From Prevotellaceae bacterium UBA2757 (GTDB lineage: Bacteria > Bacteroidota > Bacteroidia > Bacteroidales > Bacteroidaceae): a stretch of DNA of 9,174 nucleotides. Positions 1-7,548 of the stretch are shown piece by piece (positions within the stretch are counted from its first letter, which is position 1; each line of letters starts with the position of its first letter). Both the position numbers and the translations under genes were made by a program. The notes under the pieces are model-generated. The model made no database searches. It was not told the origin of the DNA and saw only the letters and a program-made list of their open reading frames with translations. The stretch covers positions 6,171 to 15,344 of the forward strand of contig DEJD01000024.1 of NCBI GenBank assembly GCA_002353215.1, in the 5' to 3' direction.

Positions 1-518
1 TCCTTGAGCAGCGCAGCCCATTCTTCATCTGTGTAGGAATTGCGTGCTCTGAGCCTTATCTCGTCACTATAGCCCCAATTGACTTCAAGAGCCTCTTTAG
101 CATAATATTCGCTCGAACCGGAAAATGAGGAGCTATAGTTCATCATCACCGACACGCCACAATTGTAAACCAACTGTGCTACAGAAATTGGAGTTTCCAT
201 ATCTTCCCAACGATAATATGTATCAGCAAAATTGGCGCTTAGAGTCTTTTTGGCACCCTTGCTATTTGTCCATTGGTACGATTTCTTTCCTATTCCATGC
301 ACAGGAAACTGCCAGTAGTTTATCACCTGCGCCATTGCAATAGCCACACAACCTGCCAAAAGGTGTTCACCCGTAGTGGGATCAGTTGGACACAGGTTGT
401 TATACGGTGCACGCTGACTCCATTCCGTTGTCAGAAGCGGAGCAACCTGAGCATTCATTACCGACACATTCAGTAGTGCAGCACAGACGACGATGATATG
501 GAAATGGAATCTTTTCAT
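1..518 (-). CDS. C10-family (streptopain-like) secreted cysteine peptidase, 3' part missing
   Basis: The minus-strand reading frame starts at ATG 518-516 and stays open to the window edge (172 complete codons), so the C-terminus is missing. Residues 1-23 form a signal peptide ([11 protein letters not shown]..., probable cleavage after MNA). The mature C10 fold then begins almost at once with [11 protein letters not shown] and PYNNLCP. The nucleophile motif [15 protein letters not shown] puts the catalytic Cys at about residue 57. Later segments ([24 protein letters not shown]) also follow the streptopain pattern. The His and NWGW motifs would lie beyond the edge. In the family (SpeB, interpain, Bfp) a long inhibitory propeptide normally separates signal and catalytic domain; none fits here. 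Expected location is periplasm or outside the cell. The start overlaps the tyrS stop as ATGA, so translation is probably coupled to tyrS. Family assignment is strong; activity and substrate are unknown. Confidence 0.9.
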   Translation of the reverse strand, partial: MKRFHFHIIVVCAALLNVSVMNAQVAPLLTTEWSQRAPYNNLCPTDPTTGEHLLAGCVAIAMAQVINYWQFPVHGIGKKSYQWTNSKGAKKTLSANFADTYYRWEDMETPISVAQLVYNCGVSVMMNYSSSFSGSSEYYAKEALEVNWGYSDEIRLRARNSYTDEEWAALLK

Positions 519-1810
519 TTAGCAATAATCAGGAAATACTTTTTCTTGCCTTGCTGTACGAGCAAATACTTGCCGTCGAGCAGGTCATTTGTACCGATTA
601 ACTGGTCAGGCTGAGCAAGTTTTTCTTTGTTTACACTCACGCCACCACCTTTCACAAGGGTTTTCAGTTCACCCTTTGATGGGAATACAGGTGCCATATC
701 AACCAAGAGGTCGGCTGCCTTCACTCCGGCATCAAGTGCACTCTTTGCAATTTCGAACTGTGGCACTCCGGCAAACACATCGAGCAGGGTCTGTTCGTCA
801 AGTTTCAGAAGACTTTCCTTAGTCGATTTACCGAAAAGAATATTACTTGCTTCTTGAGCCATTTCAAGGTCTTCACGTGAATGAACCATCACTGTAACCT
901 CCTCTGCCAAACGCTTCTGCAGTACGCGACGACCTGGGTCAGTATCGTGTTCTGCAATGATATTGTCGATTTCTTCCTTTTCCAACGAAGTAAAAATCTT
1001 AATGTAGCGCTTAGCATCCTCATCAGGTACATTAAGCCAGAACTGATAGAAAACATACGGACTGGTGTAGTTACGGTCGAGCCAGATATTACCACTTTCA
1101 GTCTTACCGAATTTCTTACCGTCGCTCTTCGTAACAAGAGGACAAGTCAGTGCAAAACACTCATTACCGTTCATACGACGGATAAGTTCTGAACCCGTTG
1201 TAATATTACCCCACTGATCAGCACCACCAAGCTGCAACTTACAGTTCTTGTGTTCGTTCAGGTAAAGGAAATCGTAGCCCTGCAAAAGCTGGTAAGTGAA
1301 CTCCGTAAAAGAAAGTCCGTCGCGAGCTTCACCATTCAGACGTTTCTGCACCGATTCCTTAGCCATCATATAGTTCACGGTGATGTGTTTACCGATATCG
1401 CGAACGAAATCGAGAAACTTAAAGTCCTTCATCCAATCGTAGTTGTTTACGAGTTCTGCATGGTTTGGAGCATCACTGTCGAAGTCAAGAAAACGTTCCA
1501 ACTGTTTCTTAATGCAAGCAACATTATGGCGCAGAGTTTCTTCATCGAGCAAGTTTCGTTCCTGACTCTTTCCTGAGGGGTCACCAATCATACCCGTGGC
1601 ACCACCGATAAGAGCTAATGGTTTATGTCCGCAACGCTGAAAATGGCGCAGCATCATCACACCACAAAGGTGTCCGATATGCAAGCTATCGGCTGTCGGG
1701 TCGATGCCCAAGTAAGCCGTCACTTGTTCCTTTTGAAGCAGTTCTTCCGTACCAGGCATCATCTGATGAATCATGCCTCTCCATGTCAATTCCTTTACAA
1801 AATCTTTCAT
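515..1810 (-). CDS. tyrS: Tyrosyl-tRNA synthetase
   Basis: Class I aminoacyl-tRNA synthetase of 431 aa, the usual bacterial TyrRS length. It charges tRNA-Tyr with tyrosine in the cytoplasm using ATP. The Rossmann catalytic domain carries [16 protein letters not shown], with the HIGH motif at residues 44-47. GGADQWGNI (195-203) belongs to the tyrosine/tRNA pocket. KFGKT (233-237) is the KMSKS-equivalent loop, in the form typical of TyrRS. An S4-like RNA-binding domain occupies roughly 365-431 ([19 protein letters not shown]). The ATG start at 1810 places this N-terminus as expected for the family, about 40 nt downstream of a Bacteroidota-type promoter. The stop TGA shares bases with the start of the downstream C10 peptidase gene. 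No T-box or other tRNA-sensing leader is visible upstream. Confidence 0.98.
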   Translation of the reverse strand: MKDFVKELTWRGMIHQMMPGTEELLQKEQVTAYLGIDPTADSLHIGHLCGVMMLRHFQRCGHKPLALIGGATGMIGDPSGKSQERNLLDEETLRHNVACIKKQLERFLDFDSDAPNHAELVNNYDWMKDFKFLDFVRDIGKHITVNYMMAKESVQKRLNGEARDGLSFTEFTYQLLQGYDFLYLNEHKNCKLQLGGADQWGNITTGSELIRRMNGNECFALTCPLVTKSDGKKFGKTESGNIWLDRNYTSPYVFYQFWLNVPDEDAKRYIKIFTSLEKEEIDNIIAEHDTDPGRRVLQKRLAEEVTVMVHSREDLEMAQEASNILFGKSTKESLLKLDEQTLLDVFAGVPQFEIAKSALDAGVKAADLLVDMAPVFPSKGELKTLVKGGGVSVNKEKLAQPDQLIGTNDLLDGKYLLVQQGKKKYFLIIAK

Positions 1811-1850
1811 CTTATTCTATTTGTTTTAACTAATTACTCTTAACAAGGTG

Positions 1851-1882
1851 CAAAATTCCGAATTTTCAGCGACTTTTCAAAA
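1851..1882 (-). promoter_or_regulatory. Predicted promoter of tyrS and the C10 peptidase gene
   Basis: Read on the minus strand, TTTTG (1882-1878) is followed after 19 nt by GAATTTTG (1858-1851). This fits the Bacteroidota primary sigma pattern TTTG-N19-TAnnTTTG, with one mismatch at the first base of the -7 box. Transcription would start near 1845-1848, leaving a leader of about 35 nt that is A-rich and lacks a Shine-Dalgarno sequence, as is normal in this phylum. Assigned by motif match only. Confidence 0.55.
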
Positions 1883-1910
1883 CAAATACACAATAAATAC
1901 ACACAAAACA

Positions 1911-1934
1911 GGCAGCAACACGAAAGTTGCTGCC
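1911..1934 (-). terminator. Rho-independent terminator of the LRR lipoprotein gene
   Basis: A perfect 9-bp inverted repeat (GGCAGCAAC at 1911-1919, GTTGCTGCC at 1926-1934) flanks a 6-nt loop. On the minus strand it is followed by a T-rich stretch (TGTTTTGTGTG...). It lies 64 nt past the lipoprotein stop codon and before the tyrS promoter, which is where a terminator between these two same-strand genes should be. The plus-strand side lacks a T tract, so it is not clearly bidirectional. Confidence 0.75.
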
Positions 1935-1998
1935 CTGCTACAAGAAAACTTGCAAATATCTATTTGGGATTTTTCACTAAAATACCGATGAAATGGCT

Positions 1999-2805
1999 TT
2001 ATTTAGGCCAACCGATAACAGAGACTTCATTTTCGTCGCAGTGAAAAACTTTCAATTCATTATTGTTTGTAAGATCAAGAAAAGTGATATCGTTATCGGA
2101 ACAATCCAACTCTATCAAATAAGGATTCATGAACAAATCAAGTGCAGGGAGCTTGTTTGCGGAGCAGTTCAAGTATGTCAGCATTTCATTTCTCGACACA
2201 TCAAGAGAAGTAAGTTGGTTTGCAGAGCAGTCCAATTGTGTCAGAAAATCATTATACTTCATAGAAAGCGAAGTAAGTTGGTTTGCAGAGCAATCACAAT
2301 CTGCCAGCACCTCGTTGTGCGATACGTCAAGTGAAGTGAGTTTGTTTTCATAGCACAACAATTGTGTCAAACCGGCATTCTTCGACAGATCAAGCGATGT
2401 AAGCTGGTTTGTAGAACAATCAAGATGTGTCAGTAAAGAAAACTTAGAAAGATCTAACGAAGTAATTTGGTTTCCATAACAAATCAGACTATCAAGCTTA
2501 AAAAAGATTTCTATTCCACTTAGATCTTTTATACCCATGTTACTAACATCTATCTTGGTAGCCTTTTCTATATCCGCATGAGTTACCACCCCTCCAACTC
2601 CATATGTATCATACAGATAAACTCGGAATGCCACATCAGGAAAATTGTATGGATTTATTATTATATTACCATATTGGTCACGATCATAATAGTCCTCAGT
2701 TCCCGGAGCACCATGTTCTTTTTCGTCTTTTTTTCCACAAGAAACAAACAGAATACTACCCAGCAGGAGGGCTATAGCAAAGTAAAAATAAAAATTTTTT
2801 TTCAT
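1999..2805 (-). CDS. Lipoprotein with Cys-ladder leucine-rich repeats (internalin-J/BspA-like)
   Basis: The 268-aa product starts with a lipoprotein signal (MKKNFYFYFAIALLLGSILF) and lipobox FVSC, with lipidated Cys23. GKKDEKE follows; acidic residues soon after the Cys are compatible with surface export in Bacteroidota, but this is not decisive. Residues 50-103 form the cap often seen before such repeats (NPYNFPDVAFRVYLYD, then KIDVSNMGIKDLSGIE). Seven 21-residue LRRs run from 104 to 250, and an eighth, partial one ends the protein. Each repeat has Leu at positions 1 and 4 (with a few substitutions), Cys at 6, Asn at 9 and usually LTSLD from 11. The ladder cysteines are 109, 130, 151, 172, 193, 214, 235 and 256, with an extra Cys170. 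Such repeats usually form a binding surface; the ligand cannot be read here, and adhesion is only a guess. No enzyme domain or C-terminal sorting domain is present. The DNA is visibly more AT-rich than the neighbouring genes. Confidence 0.93.
   Translation of the reverse strand: MKKNFYFYFAIALLLGSILFVSCGKKDEKEHGAPGTEDYYDRDQYGNIIINPYNFPDVAFRVYLYDTYGVGGVVTHADIEKATKIDVSNMGIKDLSGIEIFFKLDSLICYGNQITSLDLSKFSLLTHLDCSTNQLTSLDLSKNAGLTQLLCYENKLTSLDVSHNEVLADCDCSANQLTSLSMKYNDFLTQLDCSANQLTSLDVSRNEMLTYLNCSANKLPALDLFMNPYLIELDCSDNDITFLDLTNNNELKVFHCDENEVSVIGWPK
2056..2496 (-). repeat. Seven tandem 63-bp coding repeats (LRR array)
   Basis: Seven successive 63-bp units encode the seven complete 21-residue LRRs of the lipoprotein. 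Units share near-identical cores, for example AAGTAAGTTGGTTTGCAGAGCA, split here as AAGTAAGTTGG and TTTGCAGAGCA on the plus strand, around 2210-2230 and 2270-2292. Other units have drifted at the DNA level. Because each unit is a whole number of codons, gain or loss of a unit would keep the frame. Confidence 0.85.
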
Positions 2806-2844
2806 ATTTTTATTTGATAATTATTATTTCTCAGCACCAAAAGA

Positions 2845-2856
2845 TTGCATATGCAA
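2845..2856. repeat. 12-bp perfect palindrome in the LRR lipoprotein leader
   Basis: TTGCATATGCAA is a perfect palindrome. A related half-site, TTGCACATAT, follows at about 2864-2873. It lies between the predicted transcription start of the lipoprotein gene and its ATG, so it could be an operator or a small leader structure. A 12-bp palindrome in AT-rich DNA can also arise by chance. Confidence 0.3.
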
Positions 2857-2873
2857 GGGTTTTTTGCACATAT

Positions 2874-2894
2874 AAAAGTATTGTTCTTACTTTT
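2874..2894 (-). other. Possible 5'-end stem-loop in the LRR lipoprotein mRNA
   Basis: AAAAGTA (2874-2880) and TACTTTT (2888-2894) form a perfect 7-bp inverted repeat with a 7-nt loop. If transcription starts about 4 nt after the -7 box at 2901-2908, this hairpin would sit at the extreme 5' end of the transcript. Such structures can stabilise mRNA; that role here is only inferred. The stem is AT-rich and weak. Confidence 0.3.
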
Positions 2895-2900
2895 CCGCTG

Positions 2901-2908
2901 CAAAATTA
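2901..2908 (-). promoter_or_regulatory. Predicted -7 box for the LRR lipoprotein gene
   Basis: The minus strand reads TAATTTTG, an exact match to the Bacteroidota -7 consensus TAnnTTTG. No TTTG lies at the usual 19-20 nt upstream spacing; the nearest (2936-2933) is 24 nt away, so the -33 element is weak. The implied leader is about 90 nt and contains a hairpin and a palindrome, listed separately. Confidence 0.5.
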
Positions 2909-2953
2909 CATATTTTTCCAATTTATCCGCTACAAACTATAAGGAAAATTTTC

Positions 2954-2961
2954 TAACTTCG
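2954..2961 (+). promoter_or_regulatory. Candidate -7 box for the serB operon
   Basis: TAACTTCG matches the Bacteroidota -7 consensus TAnnTTTG at five of its six fixed bases and lies 31 nt before the serB ATG. No clear -33 TTTG is visible at the expected distance. It is the best candidate in the 187-bp region between the divergent lipoprotein and serB genes. There is no Shine-Dalgarno sequence before serB, as is usual in this phylum. Confidence 0.4.
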
Positions 2962-2992
2962 CGCTCAGAATGAAAACTAAAGAACCAAATCT

Positions 2993-4222
2993 ATGACAAA
3001 CGAAGAACTGATGCTCGTTCGCATCACCGGTGAAGACCGCCCAGGACTAACCGCGAGCATAATGGGAATACTCTCGAAGTACGACGTGAACATCCAAGAC
3101 ATTGGACAGGCTGACATTCACTCCACCCTTTCCCTCGGAATACTTATCCGTGTAGCTGAAGAAAAATCAGGAAGCGTAATGAAGGACCTGCTCTTCAAAG
3201 CATCAGAACTTGGAGTCAACATTCGCTTCTACCCTATCACCATCGATGAATACGAGGCATGGGTGGCACGACAGGGAAAGAATCGTTATATGCTCACAGT
3301 GCTCGGACGCAGACTTGAAGCTCGTCAGATTGAAGCTGTAAGCAGACTTATCAAGGATCAAGGACTCAATATCGATGGTATTCAGCGACTCACCGGACGC
3401 GCCAGTATACTTTATCCAAGAGAGAAAAACCGTGCATGTATTCAGTTTTCTGTACGCGGAACTCCACGCGACAAGGAAGCTCTGCATGCAGAACTTCTCA
3501 AGATGTCGAGAGAACTGGAAATAGATGGTTCGTTCCAGATCGACAATATGTACCGACGCATGCGACGTCTCATTTGCTTCGATATGGATTCAACACTCAT
3601 TCAAGCCGAAGTAATCGATGAGTTGGCTCGCAAACACGGAGTATATGACGAAGTAGCTGCTATCACTGCCAGTGCCATGCGAGGCGAAATAGACTTCAAA
3701 GAGTCGTTCACCCGACGCTGCAAACTCCTCAAAGGACTCGATGTTAGCGTAATGCGAGAAATAGCTGAAAACCTACCCTTTACCGAAGGAGTGGACCGAC
3801 TCATGTATGTTCTGAAGAAGTACGGATACAAAATCGCCATCCTCAGCGGTGGATTCACCTTCTTTGGCGAATATATTCAGAAGAAATACGGCATCGACTA
3901 TGTATATGCCAACGAACTGGAGATAGACGAAACTGGTCATCTAACAGGCAACTACGTAGGCGAAATCGTTGATGGAAAGCGCAAGGCCGAACTTCTGCGC
4001 CTCATTGCACAAGTGGAGAAAGTCGATTTGCAACAGACCATTGCCGTAGGTGACGGAGCCAACGACTTGCCTATGCTCAACGAAGCCGGCTTGGGTATTG
4101 CCTTCCACGCAAAACCTCGTGTTGTAGCCAACGCCCAACAGAGTATCAACACCATCGGTATCGACGGCGTACTCTATTTCCTTGGTTTTAAAGACTCATA
4201 TCTCGACGAACAAGCTCAGTAA
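2993..4222 (+). CDS. serB: Phosphoserine phosphatase with N-terminal ACT domains
   Basis: The 409-aa enzyme catalyses the last step of serine synthesis: O-phosphoserine to serine plus phosphate. Two ACT-like regulatory segments make up the N-terminal half, the first at about 5-85 (LVRITGEDRPGLTASI) and the second at about 98-175. ACT domains typically bind amino acids, so feedback by serine is plausible but not shown. The C-terminal HAD phosphatase carries motif I FDMDST (Asp197 nucleophile, Asp199), motif II LSGGF (Ser285), a Lys in DGKRK (about 329-331), and motif IV VGDGANDLPML (acidic residues near 354 and 358). All catalytic motifs are intact. It is longer than E. coli SerB (322 aa) because of the extended ACT region. 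Its TAA overlaps the next gene's ATG by one base, so it heads a three-gene operon. Confidence 0.97.
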   Translation: MTNEELMLVRITGEDRPGLTASIMGILSKYDVNIQDIGQADIHSTLSLGILIRVAEEKSGSVMKDLLFKASELGVNIRFYPITIDEYEAWVARQGKNRYMLTVLGRRLEARQIEAVSRLIKDQGLNIDGIQRLTGRASILYPREKNRACIQFSVRGTPRDKEALHAELLKMSRELEIDGSFQIDNMYRRMRRLICFDMDSTLIQAEVIDELARKHGVYDEVAAITASAMRGEIDFKESFTRRCKLLKGLDVSVMREIAENLPFTEGVDRLMYVLKKYGYKIAILSGGFTFFGEYIQKKYGIDYVYANELEIDETGHLTGNYVGEIVDGKRKAELLRLIAQVEKVDLQQTIAVGDGANDLPMLNEAGLGIAFHAKPRVVANAQQSINTIGIDGVLYFLGFKDSYLDEQAQ

Positions 4223-5103
4223 TGGAATTACAGACAATAGTTGACATTCCGAAAGGAACATTTGAAATCGAACACGATTGCAAAATCATGCTTTTGGGGT
4301 CGTGTTTTGCTGATGAAATGGGCAAAAAGTTCACCGAATCAGGGTTTAAGACAATGGCTAACCCTTTCGGCACACTTTACAATCCAGCATCTATCGCAGC
4401 ACTCTTGCTGCGCTGCATTAGTCGTAATCAATACGAGCAATCGTCTAAAGAGGTGTTTCAGGCTACCGACGGAGTCTGGCACTCATGGATGCATCACTCC
4501 AGATTCTCAGCCTCACAATACGAGACGATAGTAAAGAGTCTCAACGACACAACCGCCACCGCAGCTGATTTTCTGGAACATGCTGACCTGCTCATCATCA
4601 CACTTGGCACTGCTATTATCTACCGACTGAAAGAAAACGGAATGCTCGTAGCCAATTGCCACAAACAACCCGATGCTCTTTTCCTGCGTGAAAGGCTTTC
4701 TGCCTACGACATCGCAGACCAATGGCAGATGCTCCTCGGACTACTTCGTTCAACAAACCCTAAACTACGCATTATATTCACAGTAAGCCCTATACGCCAC
4801 AAACGTGATGGACTACACATAAACCAAATCAGCAAAGGAATACTGTTGCAAGCCGTTGACGAATTGTTCAACACTGCCGACACTGAAGATTTCGTCAGCT
4901 ATTTCCCATCATACGAAATAATGCTCGACGAACTGCGAGACTACAGATTTTATGCCGACGACATGATTCACCCCTCTCCTACTGCCGTTGAATACATCTG
5001 GCAGAAGTTCCAACAGACATATATGTCGCCACAGACACAGGAGGAATGCCGTCTCAGACTAAAAGAATGGAAACGCAGTCAACACAGAGAAATAATTAAG
5101 TAA
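4222..5103 (+). CDS. GSCFA-family protein, SGNH-hydrolase-like
   Basis: The 293-aa protein carries the family's name motif, GSCFA, at residues 26-30 (MLLGSCFADEMG), followed by NPFGTLYNPASI (47-58). Further conserved-looking blocks are ITLGTAIIY (126-134), TVSPIRH (187-193) and the DELRDYRFYADDMIHPS segment (236-252). The layout resembles SGNH/GDSL hydrolases: Ser27 as candidate nucleophile in the first block and a DxxH pair (Asp247, His250) in the last. Esterase, deacylase or acyltransferase chemistry is therefore plausible, but the family has no well-established substrate. No signal peptide or membrane segment is visible, so it is probably cytoplasmic. The start overlaps the serB stop by one base, and murF-alr begins 6 nt after its stop, so it is co-transcribed with both. 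This placement suggests a link to cell-wall precursor metabolism, as inference only. Confidence 0.92.
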   Translation: MELQTIVDIPKGTFEIEHDCKIMLLGSCFADEMGKKFTESGFKTMANPFGTLYNPASIAALLLRCISRNQYEQSSKEVFQATDGVWHSWMHHSRFSASQYETIVKSLNDTTATAADFLEHADLLIITLGTAIIYRLKENGMLVANCHKQPDALFLRERLSAYDIADQWQMLLGLLRSTNPKLRIIFTVSPIRHKRDGLHINQISKGILLQAVDELFNTADTEDFVSYFPSYEIMLDELRDYRFYADDMIHPSPTAVEYIWQKFQQTYMSPQTQEECRLRLKEWKRSQHREIIK

Positions 5104-5109
5104 AAAGAA

Positions 5110-7548
5110 ATGACATACACTACATCACAAATCACAGAGATTATTGGAGCTGAGCGCATTGGCAACCATGACACTGCCATCAACTGGCTACTCATCGATA
5201 GTCGCTCACTCTGTTTTCCCGAAGAGACTCTTTTCTTCGCTTTGAAAACACAGAAGAATGACGGACATAAATATATAGCAGAACTCAGACGGCGCGGAGT
5301 ACGCAATTTCGTCGTACAAACTGCACCCAAGGATACTGGCGACTGTAATTTCCTCGTTGTCAAATCTCCACTCGCAGCCCTGCAGACTCTCGCAGCACAT
5401 CATCGCAGACAGTTCAACATTCCAGTAATCGGAATAACAGGTTCTAACGGCAAAACAACTGTAAAGGAGTGGCTCTACCAACTTCTTTCACCCGAATACA
5501 ACGTATGTCGTTCACCTCGCAGCTACAACTCCCAGGTAGGAGTACCACTTAGCATTTGGCTCCTGAACCAACAACACGACATCGCCATTTTCGAGACAGG
5601 CATTTCCCAACCAGGCGAGATGGGACGACTCGAACCTATAATCCAACCGACCATCGGTGTGATGACAAACCTCGGAGCTGCGCATCAGGAGAATTTCCTT
5701 TCTTACGACATCAAATGCTCAGAAAAAATGTTGCTGTTCCAACACTGCCAGAAGGTAGTTATCAACAGCAAGAGCAGCACTATTGCACGTTGTGCTTCTC
5801 TCCTTCCACAAAACATCGAACGCATACACCTGAACGTACTGAAGATTGAGAAGAGCGGACAACAAGCCACTGTACACTTCGAATATGAAGGCAAGCAAGG
5901 CAGTTACACACTTATGTTTATCGATGATGCTGCCATCGAAAACAGTATAACCTGTTTCGTTACTGTACTGATCCTTGGCACAAAGATTACCATCGACGAT
6001 CTCTGCGAACGAATGTCGAAACTCGAACCTATCGCCATGAGACTGGAAGTGAAAGAAGGAATCAATGGCTGCACCCTCATCAACGACACATACAACTCCG
6101 ACATACATTCACTCGACATCGCTCTCGATTTCATGTATCGCCGTCCCGACACAAAACGGCAGCATCGCACTCTCATTCTCTCCGACATTCTACAATCGGG
6201 CGAATCACCTCGTGCTCTTTACACAAAGGTGGCACAAATGGCTGCATCACGAGGGATAGAAAAAGTCATTCTCGTGGGTGAAGAAACCACTCAGAATGCA
6301 GATTATTTCCCAATGCCACACTACTCGTTCAGCACAACCGACGATTTCATCAGCAGCGAAACCTTCGCTTCTCTTCGTGATGAATTCATTCTAATAAAAG
6401 GAGCACGAAAATTCCACTTTGACAAGATTGCCGACCTGCTCACACTGAAAGTGCACCAAACCATTCTGGAGATTGACCTGAACGCTATACGAAACAACGT
6501 AGCATACTACAGACAGTTCATGCACCGCGACACAAAGATGGTTTGCATGGTCAAGGCAAGTGGCTACGGCACAGGAGCTTTGGAGATAAGCAAGACGTTA
6601 CAAGACGCAGGTGTTGATTATCTCGCTGTAGCAGTAGCTGACGAGGGTGCCGACCTGCGTAAGGCAGGCATAACAGCCAACATAATGGTGATGAACCCCG
6701 AGATGACTTCCTTCAAGATGCTTTTCGACTACAAACTGGAACCAGAGATATTTTCATTCGATATGCTTTTGGAACTCATCAGATACGCTGAGAAGTATGG
6801 TATCACCAATTTCCCAATCCATATAAAACTCGACACAGGAATGCACCGTTTGGGATTCAATCCTGACAACGACATGCAACAACTCATATACATTCTGACC
6901 CATCAGGCAGCCCTCGTACCTTGTTCCGTATTCAGTCATTTCGTAGGCAGTGATGGCGATGAATTCGACGATTTCTCACGTAAGCAGTTTGAACTCTTCA
7001 ACAAAGCAAGCCAACAGTTGCAAGACGTTTACTCTCACAAAATTCTGCGTCACATCTGCAATTCAGCAGGCATTGAACACTTCCCGGAGTACCAACTCGA
7101 CATGGTTCGACTCGGACTCGGTCTCTACGGCATCAATCCACGCAACAACCAAATCCTGAATAATGTTGCGACATTGAAGACCACCATCTTGCAAATTCGC
7201 GATGTGCCAGCAGGAGACTCCATCGGATATAGTCGGAAGACTATCCTGCAACGCCCGTCACGCATAGCTGCTATTCCTATCGGGTATGCCGACGGACTTA
7301 ACCGTCGACTGGGCAACCGCCACTGCTACTGTCTCGTAAATGGGCAACGTGCTGAATACGTAGGCAACATTTGCATGGATGTGTGTATGATTGACGTCAC
7401 TGATATAAAATGCAAAGTGGGAGATCATGCCATTATCTTTGGCAACGACCTCCCAATTACCGTACTCAGTGATGCAATAGAAACTATTCCATACGAAGTG
7501 CTTACAGGAATATCTACTCGTGTGCAACGGGTATATGTTCAGCAATAA
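5110..7548 (+). CDS. murF-alr: Bifunctional MurF ligase / alanine racemase
   Basis: An 812-aa fusion of two complete cytoplasmic enzymes. Residues 1 to about 446 are MurF, which adds D-Ala-D-Ala to UDP-MurNAc-tripeptide using ATP. It has the P-loop GITGSNGKTT (108-117), RSYNSQVGVPLSIW (137-150), the central FETGISQPGEM segment and NDTYNSD (325-331). Residues from about 451 (TILEIDLNAIRNNV) to 812 are a PLP-dependent alanine racemase. It has Lys482 in MVKASGYGTG as the PLP-binding lysine, LDTGMHRLGF (574-583), RLGLGLYGINP (667-677), catalytic Tyr707 in SIGYSRK, IGYADGLNRRLGN and GNICMDV. The lysine motif departs from the common KADAYGHG form, but the key residues remain. Both halves have normal length with almost no linker, so this is a true fusion, known from Bacteroidota. 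The 3' end overlaps the convergent sirtuin gene by 35 bp. Confidence 0.97.
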   Translation: MTYTTSQITEIIGAERIGNHDTAINWLLIDSRSLCFPEETLFFALKTQKNDGHKYIAELRRRGVRNFVVQTAPKDTGDCNFLVVKSPLAALQTLAAHHRRQFNIPVIGITGSNGKTTVKEWLYQLLSPEYNVCRSPRSYNSQVGVPLSIWLLNQQHDIAIFETGISQPGEMGRLEPIIQPTIGVMTNLGAAHQENFLSYDIKCSEKMLLFQHCQKVVINSKSSTIARCASLLPQNIERIHLNVLKIEKSGQQATVHFEYEGKQGSYTLMFIDDAAIENSITCFVTVLILGTKITIDDLCERMSKLEPIAMRLEVKEGINGCTLINDTYNSDIHSLDIALDFMYRRPDTKRQHRTLILSDILQSGESPRALYTKVAQMAASRGIEKVILVGEETTQNADYFPMPHYSFSTTDDFISSETFASLRDEFILIKGARKFHFDKIADLLTLKVHQTILEIDLNAIRNNVAYYRQFMHRDTKMVCMVKASGYGTGALEISKTLQDAGVDYLAVAVADEGADLRKAGITANIMVMNPEMTSFKMLFDYKLEPEIFSFDMLLELIRYAEKYGITNFPIHIKLDTGMHRLGFNPDNDMQQLIYILTHQAALVPCSVFSHFVGSDGDEFDDFSRKQFELFNKASQQLQDVYSHKILRHICNSAGIEHFPEYQLDMVRLGLGLYGINPRNNQILNNVATLKTTILQIRDVPAGDSIGYSRKTILQRPSRIAAIPIGYADGLNRRLGNRHCYCLVNGQRAEYVGNICMDVCMIDVTDIKCKVGDHAIIFGNDLPITVLSDAIETIPYEVLTGISTRVQRVYVQQ

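Noticed and set aside
881..1576. Plus-strand open frames of 103 and 108 codons opposite tyrS
   Set aside because: They lie entirely antisense to a well-supported tyrS and have no motif or promoter of their own.
1811..1910. T-box or other tyrosine-sensing leader before tyrS
   Set aside because: The predicted leader is only about 35 nt, with no specifier loop or antiterminator-like structure.
1993..2334. 113-codon plus-strand frame with repeated segments opposite the LRR gene
   Set aside because: Its repeats are the reverse complement of the LRR repeats. The minus-strand frame has the lipoprotein signal, the cap and regular LRRs.
2056..2496. Regularly spaced repeats that might suggest a CRISPR array
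   Set aside because: The 63-bp periodicity encodes 21-residue LRRs in one open frame, with no unique spacers between identical repeats and no cas genes.
2944..2953. GAAAATTTTC palindrome just upstream of the serB -7 box
   Set aside because: It is a 10-bp AT-rich palindrome of a kind expected by chance in such DNA, with no second copy or half-site nearby.
5719..6108. 129-codon minus-strand frame inside murF-alr
   Set aside because: It is a shadow of the MurF coding sequence, with low-complexity translation and no initiation context.
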